DNA of 47,910 bases from Verrucomicrobiota bacterium. Lineage in GTDB: Bacteria > Verrucomicrobiota > Verrucomicrobiia > Verrucomicrobiales > DEV007. The translations under genes were made by a program, and so were the position numbers. A model generated the notes under the pieces. That model was given only the letters and a program-made list of their open reading frames with translations. It had not been told where the DNA came from and ran no database searches. The first letter of the stretch is position 1. Each line of letters starts with the position of its first letter. This document shows, piece after piece, positions 10,201 to 18,175 of this stretch. The stretch lies in the NCBI GenBank assembly GCA_018970725.1, contig JAGWVU010000039.1, positions 1 through 47,910 of the forward strand, written 5' to 3'.

Positions 10201-11454
10201 ACCCGTCCCGACACCCGGGGTCCCTATTACCAACCCGAGCCGTGGAGCGAGACGCCGAACATCGCGGAAGCCTTGGCCCGGGCTTTGGAAAAGGCATCGC
10301 CCGCCGAAACCGGATTCCTCGTTCGCGAGATGAACCGGAACCGGATCCAGTCGAACCAGGCGCTCGATCGCATCCTGGAACTGGCCAAGACGGATCCGGA
10401 GGTGATTCCGGACGCGGTGGCCCAGCTGGCCGCTTCCGAGGAGGTCCCCGCGGCATCCGTGCCCCTGTTGCTCCGGGCGTTGGAGCCCGGGACATCGTTC
10501 GGGGCGGACACCATCGGCCAGGGGATCGTGGCCCTTTCCAAGACCGGCAACGCGGCCGGTGCCGCCGCGACTCTCAAGGCCTTGGCGAACTTGCGGAAAA
10601 TGCCGGAGGCTCAGAAAGCCCACGACGCTGCCGCGCAGGCGTTCTTCAGCGCCCCCTCCCTGGAGAACCATCACCAGTTGATGGAAGAGATCGCCGCCAA
10701 GCTGGAGGGTAGTTTCTCCCGTTATGCGGACGCCGCGCTGCTTCATCTGGCGGCCCGCCAGAGCGGGAGCCCGGAGTCCGCCGCCGCCTCCCGCAAGGCG
10801 ATCGACCACGGATGGGCGGATCCGGCGCGGCGACGCCAGATCATCGAAGCGATCGGGGCGGTGAAGCATCAGCCCGGAGCGGCCCGGGTGTTGGTGGCGC
10901 TGGACGATCCGGACCCGGACGTGAAGGCGGCCGCGGAAAAGGCCGCCCGGGAGATGCGTTTGAGCCGGGTGGAAGACAAAAGCCCGAAGATCGGGAGCCT
11001 GACGGTGGAGGAAGCGGTGGCGGCGGGGCTCCGGACCAAGGGGGACGTGGCGTTGGGCGAGCAGATTTTCCAACGAGCCACCTGTGTTGCCTGCCACACC
11101 ACGAACGAATCCCAGGCCCAAAAGGGACCCTATCTCGGCAACATCGCGCAAACTTACAAGCGTGAGGATCTGGCCCGCAACATCCTCGACCCGAATCGTA
11201 CCATCGCCCAAGGATTCGCCACGGAGATGATCACCTTGCAAGACGGAAGCCGGCAAACCGGTTTCGTGACCCTGGAGAGCGCGGGCAGCGTCAAGATGCG
11301 GGACATCACGGCCCGGGAAATGACCTTTTCCGCGACGCAGATCAAAGCGCGGGAGAAGTTACCGGTTTCGATGATGCCGCCGGGACTGGTTCTTCCGTTC
11401 AGCGTGAGGGAATTTGCCTCACTGCTCGACTACTTGGAATCCCTCGCGAAATGA
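7249..11454 (+). CDS. ThuA-discoidin-beta-propeller-HEAT-cytochrome c fusion protein
   Basis: A 1401-residue secreted protein. A Sec signal peptide precedes a ThuA domain (about 25-245, opening L-L-V-A-G-G-C-C-H-D-Y), an F5/8-type discoidin domain (about 290-425), and a PVC-type membrane-bound dehydrogenase beta-propeller (about 470-810, with DGDGRADE-like turns). HEAT-like repeats (about 830-1235) and a C-terminal single-heme domain with C-V-A-C-H at 1279-1283 complete it. The start at 7249 is chosen because the frame remains open far upstream, antisense to leuA, and only this ATG precedes a signal peptide. Such proteins are typical of Planctomycetota and Verrucomicrobiota; they probably oxidise sugars or sugar alcohols in the periplasm and pass electrons to the heme. 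Substrate unknown. The ThuA part resembles the stand-alone ThuA protein at 27003. Confidence 0.85.
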   Translation: MKFRVALSLVFFWSLTPAPGEEARPLKALLVAGGCCHDYAAQHKLLFEGIQSRANVQVDVWWTDDKSTDPPLDLYGKADWAAGYDVIIHDECAAGNKDLKVFQRILDAHRTIPAVHLHCAMHSFRNGTDGWFKHLGLQSSAHGPQEPIEIEFVDPQHPVTKTLGDWTTIREELYNNVAILGAHPLATGTQRVKDKDGVVKEVVSVVVWTNETGGVRSFSTSLGHNNGTVGDARYLDLVTRGLLWACGKLDPDHLGKAFTGRNKVTFVPGKPIPPKPAPAAVVPGVVPKGATPVIATASSEESGKNNFTWCAVDGNEATRWCAAGPSYPQWLQLELEKAHPLTGVETSWESKAVYQYKIEGSPDGSAWTTLVDGSANTATAPYTDRFAAVAGLRFVRVQALGATGGGWASLREVRLLGEGIKVLHPKLNEAQSAAARKLAAAAADPYAREGNVTPVARKPSPEQEAAILADVKVAEGFDVTLFAAPPMVNYPVFVAAAPDGTLYVSSDGNGSLGRDPKRGRIIRLRDLDGDGRADETKVFCEVDAPRGLVWDKDRLHVMHPPHLSSFIDEDLDGVAERTEVLVKNLAFGYDKRPADHTTNGVSLGPDGWLYIAGGDFGFIGAEGRDGRKLTHRGGGVIRVRTDGTGLGMYSTGTRNILEVAVSPELEIFARDNTNDGGGWNVRFHHFTGLDDHGYPRLYKNFPGEAIAPLADYGGGSGCGAVYLDEPGFGAWNHAPFTCDWGTGALYHHTVQARGATYVETAAPRPLVRMTRPTDADVDAMSRVYCASWKGATFKWEGPEVGYIVRVQPKGFKAEPLPDFAKAGDAVLIGLLDSPSYRRRIEAQRELGRRGHPAAARAVQRIAERRTAERNVIARFQEIMEAGDAAAAEEILAQAGSGDPVVIHAAARALAALQAPGPVFAALDQSADPPGLPLRALSLMHQPEVVAGLLQRLGSTTDPARREGLLAALCRLHFREGAWQGDSWGTRPDTRGPYYQPEPWSETPNIAEALARALEKASPAETGFLVREMNRNRIQSNQALDRILELAKTDPEVIPDAVAQLAASEEVPAASVPLLLRALEPGTSFGADTIGQGIVALSKTGNAAGAAATLKALANLRKMPEAQKAHDAAAQAFFSAPSLENHHQLMEEIAAKLEGSFSRYADAALLHLAARQSGSPESAAASRKAIDHGWADPARRRQIIEAIGAVKHQPGAARVLVALDDPDPDVKAAAEKAAREMRLSRVEDKSPKIGSLTVEEAVAAGLRTKGDVALGEQIFQRATCVACHTTNESQAQKGPYLGNIAQTYKREDLARNILDPNRTIAQGFATEMITLQDGSRQTGFVTLESAGSVKMRDITAREMTFSATQIKAREKLPVSMMPPGLVLPFSVREFASLLDYLESLAK

Positions 11455-11466
11455 CGGGGTGACGGA

Positions 11467-12000
11467 TCAGCGGGTGGAGGCCACGATCTCGCTTTGATCG
11501 AGCGCGGACCCGAGAGTGCCCACTTTGGTGTTGGTGAGCTTGCCTGACACCGCCGCCACAATGCGACCGCCGGGTTGAATCGCGAAGATGTCGAGCCCGG
11601 TCCCGCTCCGGGAGAAAGAGGCGGCCGTGTTCCCCTGCCAGTCGAGCAGGATCGGATAGTCGGCGCACTGCTTGCGAAAGGCTTTGCGGAGGGTGTCGTG
11701 CATGAAGGCGGGAACTCCGCCGAGATCCGCCACGCCGACGATTTCAACGGTTTCCCCGTGTGTCTGGTAGAGTCTGGCCACCCAGCCCTCGATTTGCGAG
11801 GCGCCCCGCCGATCGGCGATCACGACGAGGAGGGGGCGCCTGTGGGGACTGGCGTGACGGTGTGATTGGCCGAACTGGTCGGACAATGCAATCACCGGGG
11901 CCTGTTCCCCGGCGCAGATTCCAGCGAGGGACAGGGCGAACAGGGCGAGGACCCGCGCGGTGCGGGATGGGGCGGGGGAAAGAGCATGATAGGCGGCCAT
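11467..12000 (-). CDS. Secreted thioredoxin-fold (redoxin-like) protein without CxxC
   Basis: 177 residues from the ATG at 12000, which places a hydrophobic signal peptide ending near A-G-E-Q at the N-terminus; an upstream ATG at 12078 is possible but would bury the signal. The body has the pattern of a redoxin or YtfJ-like domain: 'P-V-I-A-L-S-D-Q-F-G' strand, 'L-L-V-V-I-A-D-R-R-G' core strand, and a cis-proline-like P-I-L-L-D-W segment. The redox C-x-x-C after the core strand is missing (replaced around R-R-G-A-S), so disulfide exchange is unlikely. It converges on the ThuA fusion gene, 12 bases between stops. Function unknown. Confidence 0.55.
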   Translation of the reverse strand: MAAYHALSPAPSRTARVLALFALSLAGICAGEQAPVIALSDQFGQSHRHASPHRRPLLVVIADRRGASQIEGWVARLYQTHGETVEIVGVADLGGVPAFMHDTLRKAFRKQCADYPILLDWQGNTAASFSRSGTGLDIFAIQPGGRIVAAVSGKLTNTKVGTLGSALDQSEIVASTR

Positions 12001-12122
12001 GATCCGGATTACGGACGGGGCGGGCTTCCGGATTTCTTTGCTTGCAAGGGAACCGTCCGGCGGGTCGATGGACATCACGTGAACGTCGGAGTTGAATTTC
12101 CTGTGAGTCGGTGAAGTTTGGG

Positions 12123-12151
12123 CCCTCGCCGCGGGCAGCGCGGGGAGAGGG
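12123..12151. repeat. GC-rich imperfect hairpin before the epimerase gene
   Basis: CCCTC and CCGCG pair with CGCGG and GAGGG around a GGCAG loop, with a 1-versus-3 base bulge. It lies 22 bases upstream of the epimerase ATG. The right arm (AGCGCGGGGAG) also occurs in the strong hairpin at 44209-44252, so it may belong to a dispersed palindromic family. No T-run follows. Confidence 0.5.
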
Positions 12152-12173
12152 GCGACTAACAGACGGAGAACCT

Positions 12174-13160
12174 ATGGCGAAAATTCTGGTAACGGGGGCG
12201 GCGGGATTCATTGCGTCGCGGGTTTGTGCGCTTCTCATGGAGGAGGGGCACGAGGTGGTGGGAGTGGATTGCGTCAATGACGCTTATGACCAGCGGCTCA
12301 AGGAACATCGGTTGGAGGGACTCCGGAAGAGGCTCGGGTTCACTTTCCACCGGATCGATATCTCGGATTTGGCGGCCCTGCGCGGTGTCTTTGCGGAAGC
12401 GGCGGGATCGGGCGTGCCCTTTTCGGCGGTGCTCAATCTCGCGGCGCGCGCCGGGGTGCGCTACAGCATGGAGAACCCGTTCGTCTACCTGACCGCCAAC
12501 GCGATGGGCACGCTCAACGTGTTGGAGTTGATGCGGGAGTTCGGGGTCCGGAAACACGTCCTCGCCTCCACCTCTTCCCTCTACGCCGGGCAGCCGATGC
12601 CCTATTTGGAGACCGCACCGGTGAATGAGCCGATCTCGCCCTACGCGGCTTCCAAGAAGGCGGCCGAGGTGATGGCGTTCACCTACTATCACCTCTACAA
12701 GATCGATTCCACGGTGTGCCGGTATTTCACGGTCTATGGGCCCGCGAGCCGGCCGGACATGGCGATGCTTCGCTTCATCCGGTGGATTGATGAGGGCACC
12801 CCGATTGAAATGTTCGGCGATGGCGAGCAATCGCGGGACTTCACCTTCGTGGATGACATCGCCCGGGGCACCATCGCGGCCATGAGACCGGTCGGCTACG
12901 AGATCATCAACCTCGGCGCCGGGAACCAGCCGGTGACGATGAATACCCTGATCCGGAAATTGGAGGAACGGCTGGGGAAAAAAGCGGTGATCGAGCACAA
13001 ACCCGCCCACGTTGCCGACATGGCGCACACTTGGGCGAACATTGAGAAGGCGAAGCGGCTGCTCGGATGGGAGCCATTGACGAGTCTCGACGCGGGTTTG
13101 GACGCCACGGTGCGGTGGCATCTGGAGAATCGGGATCTGGTGATGAGCCTGAATCTCTGA
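12174..13160 (+). CDS. NAD-dependent epimerase, UDP-glucuronate 4-epimerase-like
   Basis: A 328-residue extended short-chain dehydrogenase. The nucleotide-binding glycine motif is at 8-14 (G-A-A-G-F-I-A; the third glycine is alanine), T-S-S is followed by Y157-A-A-S-K161 as the catalytic Tyr/Lys pair, and N-L-A-A-R-A-G-V-R-Y-S-M-E-N-P is the hallmark of UDP-glucuronate 4-epimerases (usually 'H-L-A-A-Q-A-G-V-R-Y-S'). R-P-D-M-A after Y-G-P supports this. It would interconvert UDP-glucuronate and UDP-galacturonate for surface polysaccharide. The start at 12174 follows a GGAG 6 bases upstream; a longer reading from 12111 adds no family sequence. It appears monocistronic. A related nucleotide-sugar epimerase activity cannot be excluded. 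Confidence 0.85.
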   Translation: MAKILVTGAAGFIASRVCALLMEEGHEVVGVDCVNDAYDQRLKEHRLEGLRKRLGFTFHRIDISDLAALRGVFAEAAGSGVPFSAVLNLAARAGVRYSMENPFVYLTANAMGTLNVLELMREFGVRKHVLASTSSLYAGQPMPYLETAPVNEPISPYAASKKAAEVMAFTYYHLYKIDSTVCRYFTVYGPASRPDMAMLRFIRWIDEGTPIEMFGDGEQSRDFTFVDDIARGTIAAMRPVGYEIINLGAGNQPVTMNTLIRKLEERLGKKAVIEHKPAHVADMAHTWANIEKAKRLLGWEPLTSLDAGLDATVRWHLENRDLVMSLNL

Positions 13161-13273
13161 TCCGGAGGGCGCCCATGCGCGAGGGGTTGATTTAGTCGAA
13201 AACAATCGTCATCCCGCGTTACGTTTCCCCCCATTCTTTAAGCGGGGCTTGGGATCCGGTCGTGGAGGAATGG

Positions 13274-13323
13274 GGTCGGACCACAGATCCAACTTACGAA
13301 GTGCCAGTTATCCTGCTTGGATG
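13274..13323 (-). repeat. Dispersed 50-base repeat, copy A
   Basis: Read on the minus strand this 50-base stretch matches 35994-36043 at about 42 of 50 positions, including AAGCAGGATAACTG, AAGTTGGA and GGTCCGACC. It lies in the 504-base gap between the epimerase and DUF1553 genes. Nothing else is evident from 13161 to 13273. Confidence 0.75.
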
Positions 13324-13358
13324 AGCGCCGCAGAGCTCTTCTCAGGAAGTTCCAATTC

Positions 13359-13493
13359 TCACAGGGCGACCCGTATCACCGGCGCCCGTCTGATCTCTTC
13401 CAAGTGCGCCCGGAGCAACGCATGTTCACCTTTCCGGAGTGACATCAAAAGATCGACGACAGGCGCGGCGATGAGAAGGTCAGATTCCTTCAT
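13359..13493 (-). pseudogene. Possible remnant of a PIN-like (DUF3368-type) nuclease C-terminus
   Basis: A 44-codon minus-strand frame ending at 13359 reads like the C-terminal helices of a small PIN-type protein (pattern D-L-L-I-A ... V-V-D-L-L-M-S-L-R-K-G followed by H-L-E-E-I-R-R-A-P). No N-terminal active-site half is visible upstream, and a frame continuing antisense into the DUF1553 gene looks like shadow. It lies 36 bases from a dispersed repeat, as expected of a decayed cassette. The resemblance is weak and could be chance. Confidence 0.2.
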
Positions 13494-13664
13494 CCTCGAC
13501 CGCTTTGAGATGCCGCAATCAAGCTGTGCCTTCCGAACGCAGGGGGGTAGCGAAACGGTGGCGGTAGGAGCGGCATCTGGCCTTAGGAATGCCGGCGGCC
13601 CGCCTGGAGCGTGTGACGTGTTCCCGTGACTTGCCAGGGATCGGTCGATCTGGCATATCAGAGC

Positions 13665-16598
13665 ATGACATTCCGGGTGCTGGGTTGGATCATGGCGGGG
13701 ACGATGCTGGCGGAGGCCGGGCTGCCCGATTTTGAGAAGGAGGTGGCGCCGCTCCTTGAGGCGAAATGTCTCGCCTGCCATGATGCCGCTCGCCGCAAGG
13801 GGGATTTCGATTTGTCCACCCGCGCCAGCGCGCTGTCCCACGGGACGGCGCTGGTCCCCGGAGACCCGCTGGCCAGCGGGATGTTGGAGCAGGTTGTCGG
13901 TCCGGAGCCGGAGATGCCCAAAAAGGAGGAGCCGCTCTCGTCCGCCGAGGTCGGGATCCTGCGGCGTTGGATTGCGGGAGGAGCCGTCTGGCCGGCGACG
14001 CGCGTGCTGGTGGAGAACCGGCCGCGCGATTTGGACTGGTGGAGTCTGCGGCCCATTCCGAAGACGAAGGGGCCGGTCCGGGTGGATGAGCACATCGACC
14101 GGCAGCTGGCCAGCAAAGGGTTGCAACCCGCGCCGGAGGCGGACCCGGTCGCGTTGATCCGCCGTTTGACGTATGACCTGACGGGGTTGCCGCCGACTCC
14201 CGGTGAGGTGGCGGCCTTTGTGGACGAGGCCTCGCGGGACACGGGTGCGGCGGTGGCGGCGCACGCGGACCGGCTGATGGCCACACCGGCCTTTGGCGAG
14301 GCTTGGGCGCGGCGGTGGCTCGACGTGGCCCGTTATGCGGAGACGCATGGGTATGACAAGGATAAACCGCGGATGAACGCCTGGCCGTATCGCGACTATG
14401 TGATCCGGAGTTTCAACGCCGACAAACCCTACGCCCGCTTCGTCCGGGAGCAGGTGGCCGGTGACATCCTCTACCCGGGGACGGAAGACGGCTTGGTGGC
14501 GCTGGGTTTTCTGGCCGCGGGTCCGTGGGACTACATCGGCCATGCCGAGGTGGGCGAAGCGAAGCTCGACGGGCGCATCGCGAAGCATCTCGACCGCGAT
14601 GAAATGGTTTCCACCGTATTCAACGTCTTCCAGAGCACCACGGTGCAGTGCGCCCAATGTCATCACCACAAATTCGATCCAGTGCGGATGGAAGACTATT
14701 ACCGGCTCCACGCGGTGTTCGCGGCGGTTGACCGGGCGGACCGGGTCTATGCCGGGTTGTCTCCGGAGGAGGTCCGGGTCCGGAGTGAACTCCAGAAGCG
14801 GCTCGACGCGTTGAAAGCCGAGCAGACGAAGCTGAAAAAAGAGGGGGATCGGGTGTTGGCGGCCCGCACTTCGGGGATCGACCGGCGCATGGCGGAATTG
14901 CGCGGCAAACACGGAGGCACCCTGCCCAAGCAAACCGGTTACCACAGCGCCCTCTCGCCGAAGCAGGAGACCCTGAAGTGGGTTCAGGTCGATCTCGGGA
15001 AGAGCGTCCGGGTGGACCGGGTCGTGCTGGTGCCGGCTTACGATGATTTCAATGACATCGGGGCCGGGTTCGGCTTTCCCCTGCGCTATCGCGTCGAGGT
15101 GTCCGCGGACCCGGAGGGCAAAACGGGAAACCGCGTGGTCAAAGACGCCACCGGGTCCGACCAGCCGAATCCGCGGAACGGGGAGGTGACGATTGACACG
15201 GCCGGCGCGGAATTTCGCCATATCCGGCTGACCGCGACGAAGCTGGCCCCGCGCAAGGGGGATTACATGCTTGCCTTGGGGGAATTGGAAGCGTTCGGTG
15301 GGCCGGCTGGGGAAAATCTGGCCAAGGGGAAGGCGGTCACGGCGTTGGACAGCATCGAGGCCCGGCCGCGTTGGAGTGTCTCCAATCTCACGGATGGCGT
15401 GATCTACCGTGAGGTGGCCGATCCGGTCGCGCTGGCGGAGTTCCGGTCCTTGGAGGGGCGGAGGGCGGCGATCGAGGCCGAGGTGCGCGATCCGGTCCGG
15501 GAAGCGAGGCTCGCGGAGTTGGACAAGTTGATGACGGATCTGACCGCGAAATTGGGGGCGATGCCGAAGGGCAAAATGGTCTATGCGGCATCGACCGAGT
15601 TTGCGGCGCAAGGCGCCTTCCGTTCCACGGGCGGCAAGCCGAGGGAGATCCGGCTCCTTCACCGGGGGGATCTGAAGGCACCCGGGGACCTCATGGTTCC
15701 GGGGGCGCCGCCGTTGTGGGCCGGGGCGGCCGATGCCTTTGAAGCGACGGACGAGGGCCGGGCGCGCGCGGCGTTGGCGGGGTATCTCACGGCGTCCGAC
15801 AACCCGTTGTTCTGGCGTTCGATCGCGAACCGAGTCTGGCAATGGACCTTTGGCGAGGGGTTGGTGGGAACCGGCAACGACTTCGGCCGGATGGGCCTGG
15901 CCCCGACCCATCCGGAGTTGTTGGATGCCCTGGCGGCGCAGTTGCGGGATGATCCGCGGCAGTCGCTCAAGGCGGTCATCCGGACTCTGGTCACGACCCG
16001 GGCGTATCGCCGTTCGAGCCGGAGTTTGCCGGAGAACGAGCGGATCGATGCAAACAACACGGCTCTCTGGCGGGCCAACCGCCGGCGGCTGACGGCGGAG
16101 GAGTACCGGGACTCGCTGCTGGCGGTATCCGGAGTTTTGCGGCGTGATGATGCCGGGGGCCCGAGTTTTCAGGATTTCGTGATCGAGAAGCCCCAGCATT
16201 CGCCGCACTATGAGTATGCGTTGCACAACGCGGAGGATCCGGCCTCCTGGAGGCGCAGCGTTTATCGGTTCATCGTGCGGTCCCAGCCGCAGCCCTTTCT
16301 CTCGGTGCTCGACTGCGCGGATCCTTCCCAAAGCGTGGCGCGGCGTGATGAATCGACCACGGCGTTGCAGGCGCTGGCCCAGTGGAACAACCGGCTGGTG
16401 GAGGTGATGTCCCGGAAGTTCGCGGACCGGCTGGCCCGTGAGGCGGGGGACCCGGTCCGCAACGCCTGTCTGCTCGCTTTCGGGCGTCCGCCCTCGCCGG
16501 AGGAGGACGCGACCTTGCGGGCCCACTTCCGGGAATTCGGTCCGGCCAGTTTGGCGCGGGTCATCTTCAACCTCAATGCCTTTGTCTATCTGGACTGA
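13665..16598 (+). CDS. DUF1549/DUF1553 planctomycete-type cytochrome c protein (PSD1 family)
   Basis: A 977-residue exported protein. The ATG at 13665 gives a signal peptide ending near A-E-A; an upstream GTG at 13626 would precede it with non-family residues. A planctomycete cytochrome c domain has C-L-A-C-H at 35-39. The DUF1549 domain (about 130-335) carries the family's second C-A-Q-C-H at 329-333, usually followed by H-K-F-D-P as here. A discoidin-like segment lies around 430-550, and DUF1553 fills about 650-930 with N-R-V-W-Q-W. These proteins are highly amplified in Planctomycetota and Verrucomicrobiota; a role in heme-dependent attack on complex glycans is proposed but not proven. It is followed 38 bases later by a DUF1501 gene, the usual partner. 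Confidence 0.9.
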   Translation: MTFRVLGWIMAGTMLAEAGLPDFEKEVAPLLEAKCLACHDAARRKGDFDLSTRASALSHGTALVPGDPLASGMLEQVVGPEPEMPKKEEPLSSAEVGILRRWIAGGAVWPATRVLVENRPRDLDWWSLRPIPKTKGPVRVDEHIDRQLASKGLQPAPEADPVALIRRLTYDLTGLPPTPGEVAAFVDEASRDTGAAVAAHADRLMATPAFGEAWARRWLDVARYAETHGYDKDKPRMNAWPYRDYVIRSFNADKPYARFVREQVAGDILYPGTEDGLVALGFLAAGPWDYIGHAEVGEAKLDGRIAKHLDRDEMVSTVFNVFQSTTVQCAQCHHHKFDPVRMEDYYRLHAVFAAVDRADRVYAGLSPEEVRVRSELQKRLDALKAEQTKLKKEGDRVLAARTSGIDRRMAELRGKHGGTLPKQTGYHSALSPKQETLKWVQVDLGKSVRVDRVVLVPAYDDFNDIGAGFGFPLRYRVEVSADPEGKTGNRVVKDATGSDQPNPRNGEVTIDTAGAEFRHIRLTATKLAPRKGDYMLALGELEAFGGPAGENLAKGKAVTALDSIEARPRWSVSNLTDGVIYREVADPVALAEFRSLEGRRAAIEAEVRDPVREARLAELDKLMTDLTAKLGAMPKGKMVYAASTEFAAQGAFRSTGGKPREIRLLHRGDLKAPGDLMVPGAPPLWAGAADAFEATDEGRARAALAGYLTASDNPLFWRSIANRVWQWTFGEGLVGTGNDFGRMGLAPTHPELLDALAAQLRDDPRQSLKAVIRTLVTTRAYRRSSRSLPENERIDANNTALWRANRRRLTAEEYRDSLLAVSGVLRRDDAGGPSFQDFVIEKPQHSPHYEYALHNAEDPASWRRSVYRFIVRSQPQPFLSVLDCADPSQSVARRDESTTALQALAQWNNRLVEVMSRKFADRLAREAGDPVRNACLLAFGRPPSPEEDATLRAHFREFGPASLARVIFNLNAFVYLD

Positions 16599-16636
16599 GT
16601 CCGCCACCGCGCTTCAGACCCCCGGAAATCCACCTC

Positions 16637-18073
16637 ATGAACCGCCGCAATCTACTCACCGGCTTCACCGGCCTCGCGCTTTCGGAACTGCTTTGGCGCG
16701 AGGGCGCCTCGGCGGAGACGGGCACCTTGACGGGAAAACTGCATCATCCGCCGCGGGCCAAGCGCGTCGTCCAACTCTTCATGGCGGGCGCCGCCAGCCA
16801 TATCGATCTCTGGGATCACAAGCCGCTGTTGACCAAGCGGGACGGCCAGCCCTGGGACCCGGGGGAAAGGGTGGAACTGTTCCAAAGCACGCCGGGCGCC
16901 TGTTTCGGTTCCCCCTGGACGTTCCGACCCCATGGACAGAGCGGGAAAATGCTCAGTGATCTGGTCGCGCCCCTCGGGGCCGTGGCCGACGATCTCGCCT
17001 TCGTCCACAACCTCGTCGGCAAAACCGGGGTGCACAGTCAGGGCACGCTCCTGCAAACCACCGGGTTCCAATTGCCCGGGTTCCCCAGCGCGGGCTCCTG
17101 GGTGAGTTATGCACTCGGCAGTGAGAATGACAATCTGCCCTCTTTCGTCGTGCTGCCGGACCATCGTGGGTTCGCATCCAACGGAGCCAAAAACTGGGCC
17201 GGCGCCTTCCTCCCGGCCCGGCATCAGGGCACGGTCATCCGCCCCGGGGCCGCGGAGCCGGTGAGTGATTTGCGGGCGCCCGGGAGCCCGTTCATCACGC
17301 CGCGCTCGGATCGCGCCGGGTTGGAGGCGTTGTCGAAGCTGAACGCGCGGCACGCGCTCGAGCGGCCCGGGGACGACCGGCTCCTGGCCCGCGTGAGATC
17401 CTATGAATTGGCGGCGGCCATGCAGTTGAGCGCCACGGATGCGCTCGACACCACGGGGGAACCGGCCTTCATCAAGGAGATGTATGGGCTGGCTCCGGAG
17501 GGGCCCGGGGTCGACGATTCCGTCATCAACGCGAAGGCGGAGACGGAGTTTTTCGGGCGGAAATGTCTGGTGGCGCGGCGGCTTCTGGAGCGCGGGGTGA
17601 GATTCGTGCAAATCTGGAGCGGCAACGACAACGGTTTTCCGCGGCGCAACTGGGACAGCCATGAGGACGTGAAACGGGATCACGAACCGCTCGCGATCGG
17701 GATGGCGCGGGGAGCGGCGGCGCTGATCCGGGATCTGAAGCTGCGCGGCATGTTGGAGGACACCATCGTCCTCTGGACCACCGAGTTCGGGCGGATGCCC
17801 TGTTCCCAGGGCAGCAAGGGACGGGACCACAACCCCTTCGTTTTCACGAACTGGATGTGCGGCGGCGGGATCAAGGGCGGGACTTACGGGGAGAGCGACG
17901 AGTGGGGTTTCCGCCCGGCGGACCGGGAGCATCCCACCACGGTTTACGACATCCACGCCACCATCCTGCATCAGTTGGGGATCGATCACGAGCGGCTCGC
18001 GGTGCGGCACAACAGCATCGACCGCCGGCTTACCGATGTGCACGGCCGGGTGTTGCGGGACATGCTGGGTTGA
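16637..18073 (+). CDS. DUF1501 Tat-exported protein
   Basis: 478 residues of the DUF1501 family, distantly related to sulfatases and alkaline phosphatases. The N-terminus M-N-R-R-N-L-L-T-G followed by a hydrophobic run is a twin-arginine signal. Family marks are visible: F-M-A-G-A-A-S-H-I-D-L-W-D near residue 50, V-H-S-Q-G near 135, D-T-I-V-L-W-T-T-E-F-G-R-M-P, and G-R-D-H-N-P near 395. It lies 38 bases after the DUF1553 gene, a pairing repeated many times per genome in this group, and the two are surely co-transcribed. Its exact reaction is unknown; hydrolysis of sulfate or phosphate esters is only suggested by fold. Confidence 0.9.
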   Translation: MNRRNLLTGFTGLALSELLWREGASAETGTLTGKLHHPPRAKRVVQLFMAGAASHIDLWDHKPLLTKRDGQPWDPGERVELFQSTPGACFGSPWTFRPHGQSGKMLSDLVAPLGAVADDLAFVHNLVGKTGVHSQGTLLQTTGFQLPGFPSAGSWVSYALGSENDNLPSFVVLPDHRGFASNGAKNWAGAFLPARHQGTVIRPGAAEPVSDLRAPGSPFITPRSDRAGLEALSKLNARHALERPGDDRLLARVRSYELAAAMQLSATDALDTTGEPAFIKEMYGLAPEGPGVDDSVINAKAETEFFGRKCLVARRLLERGVRFVQIWSGNDNGFPRRNWDSHEDVKRDHEPLAIGMARGAAALIRDLKLRGMLEDTIVLWTTEFGRMPCSQGSKGRDHNPFVFTNWMCGGGIKGGTYGESDEWGFRPADREHPTTVYDIHATILHQLGIDHERLAVRHNSIDRRLTDVHGRVLRDMLG

Positions 18074-18175
18074 CCGGGCGCGCGGTGCAATCCCCGGCTT
18101 TTGGGCGTTGATCGCGCGGCGTCCGGTCGCATGGTAGGGACGAAGGGCGGCTGCATCCTCCCGAACCCCCGCACC

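Noticed and set aside
13249-13629. Plus-strand 126-codon frame in the gap before the DUF1553 gene
   Set aside because: It runs through the dispersed repeat, is Ser/Arg-rich without domain pattern, and has no start context.
13359-16607. Minus-strand open frame of over 1000 codons
   Set aside because: It is antisense to the well supported DUF1553 gene and Arg/Pro-rich, as expected for a shadow in high-GC DNA; only its last 44 codons, outside that gene, were considered.
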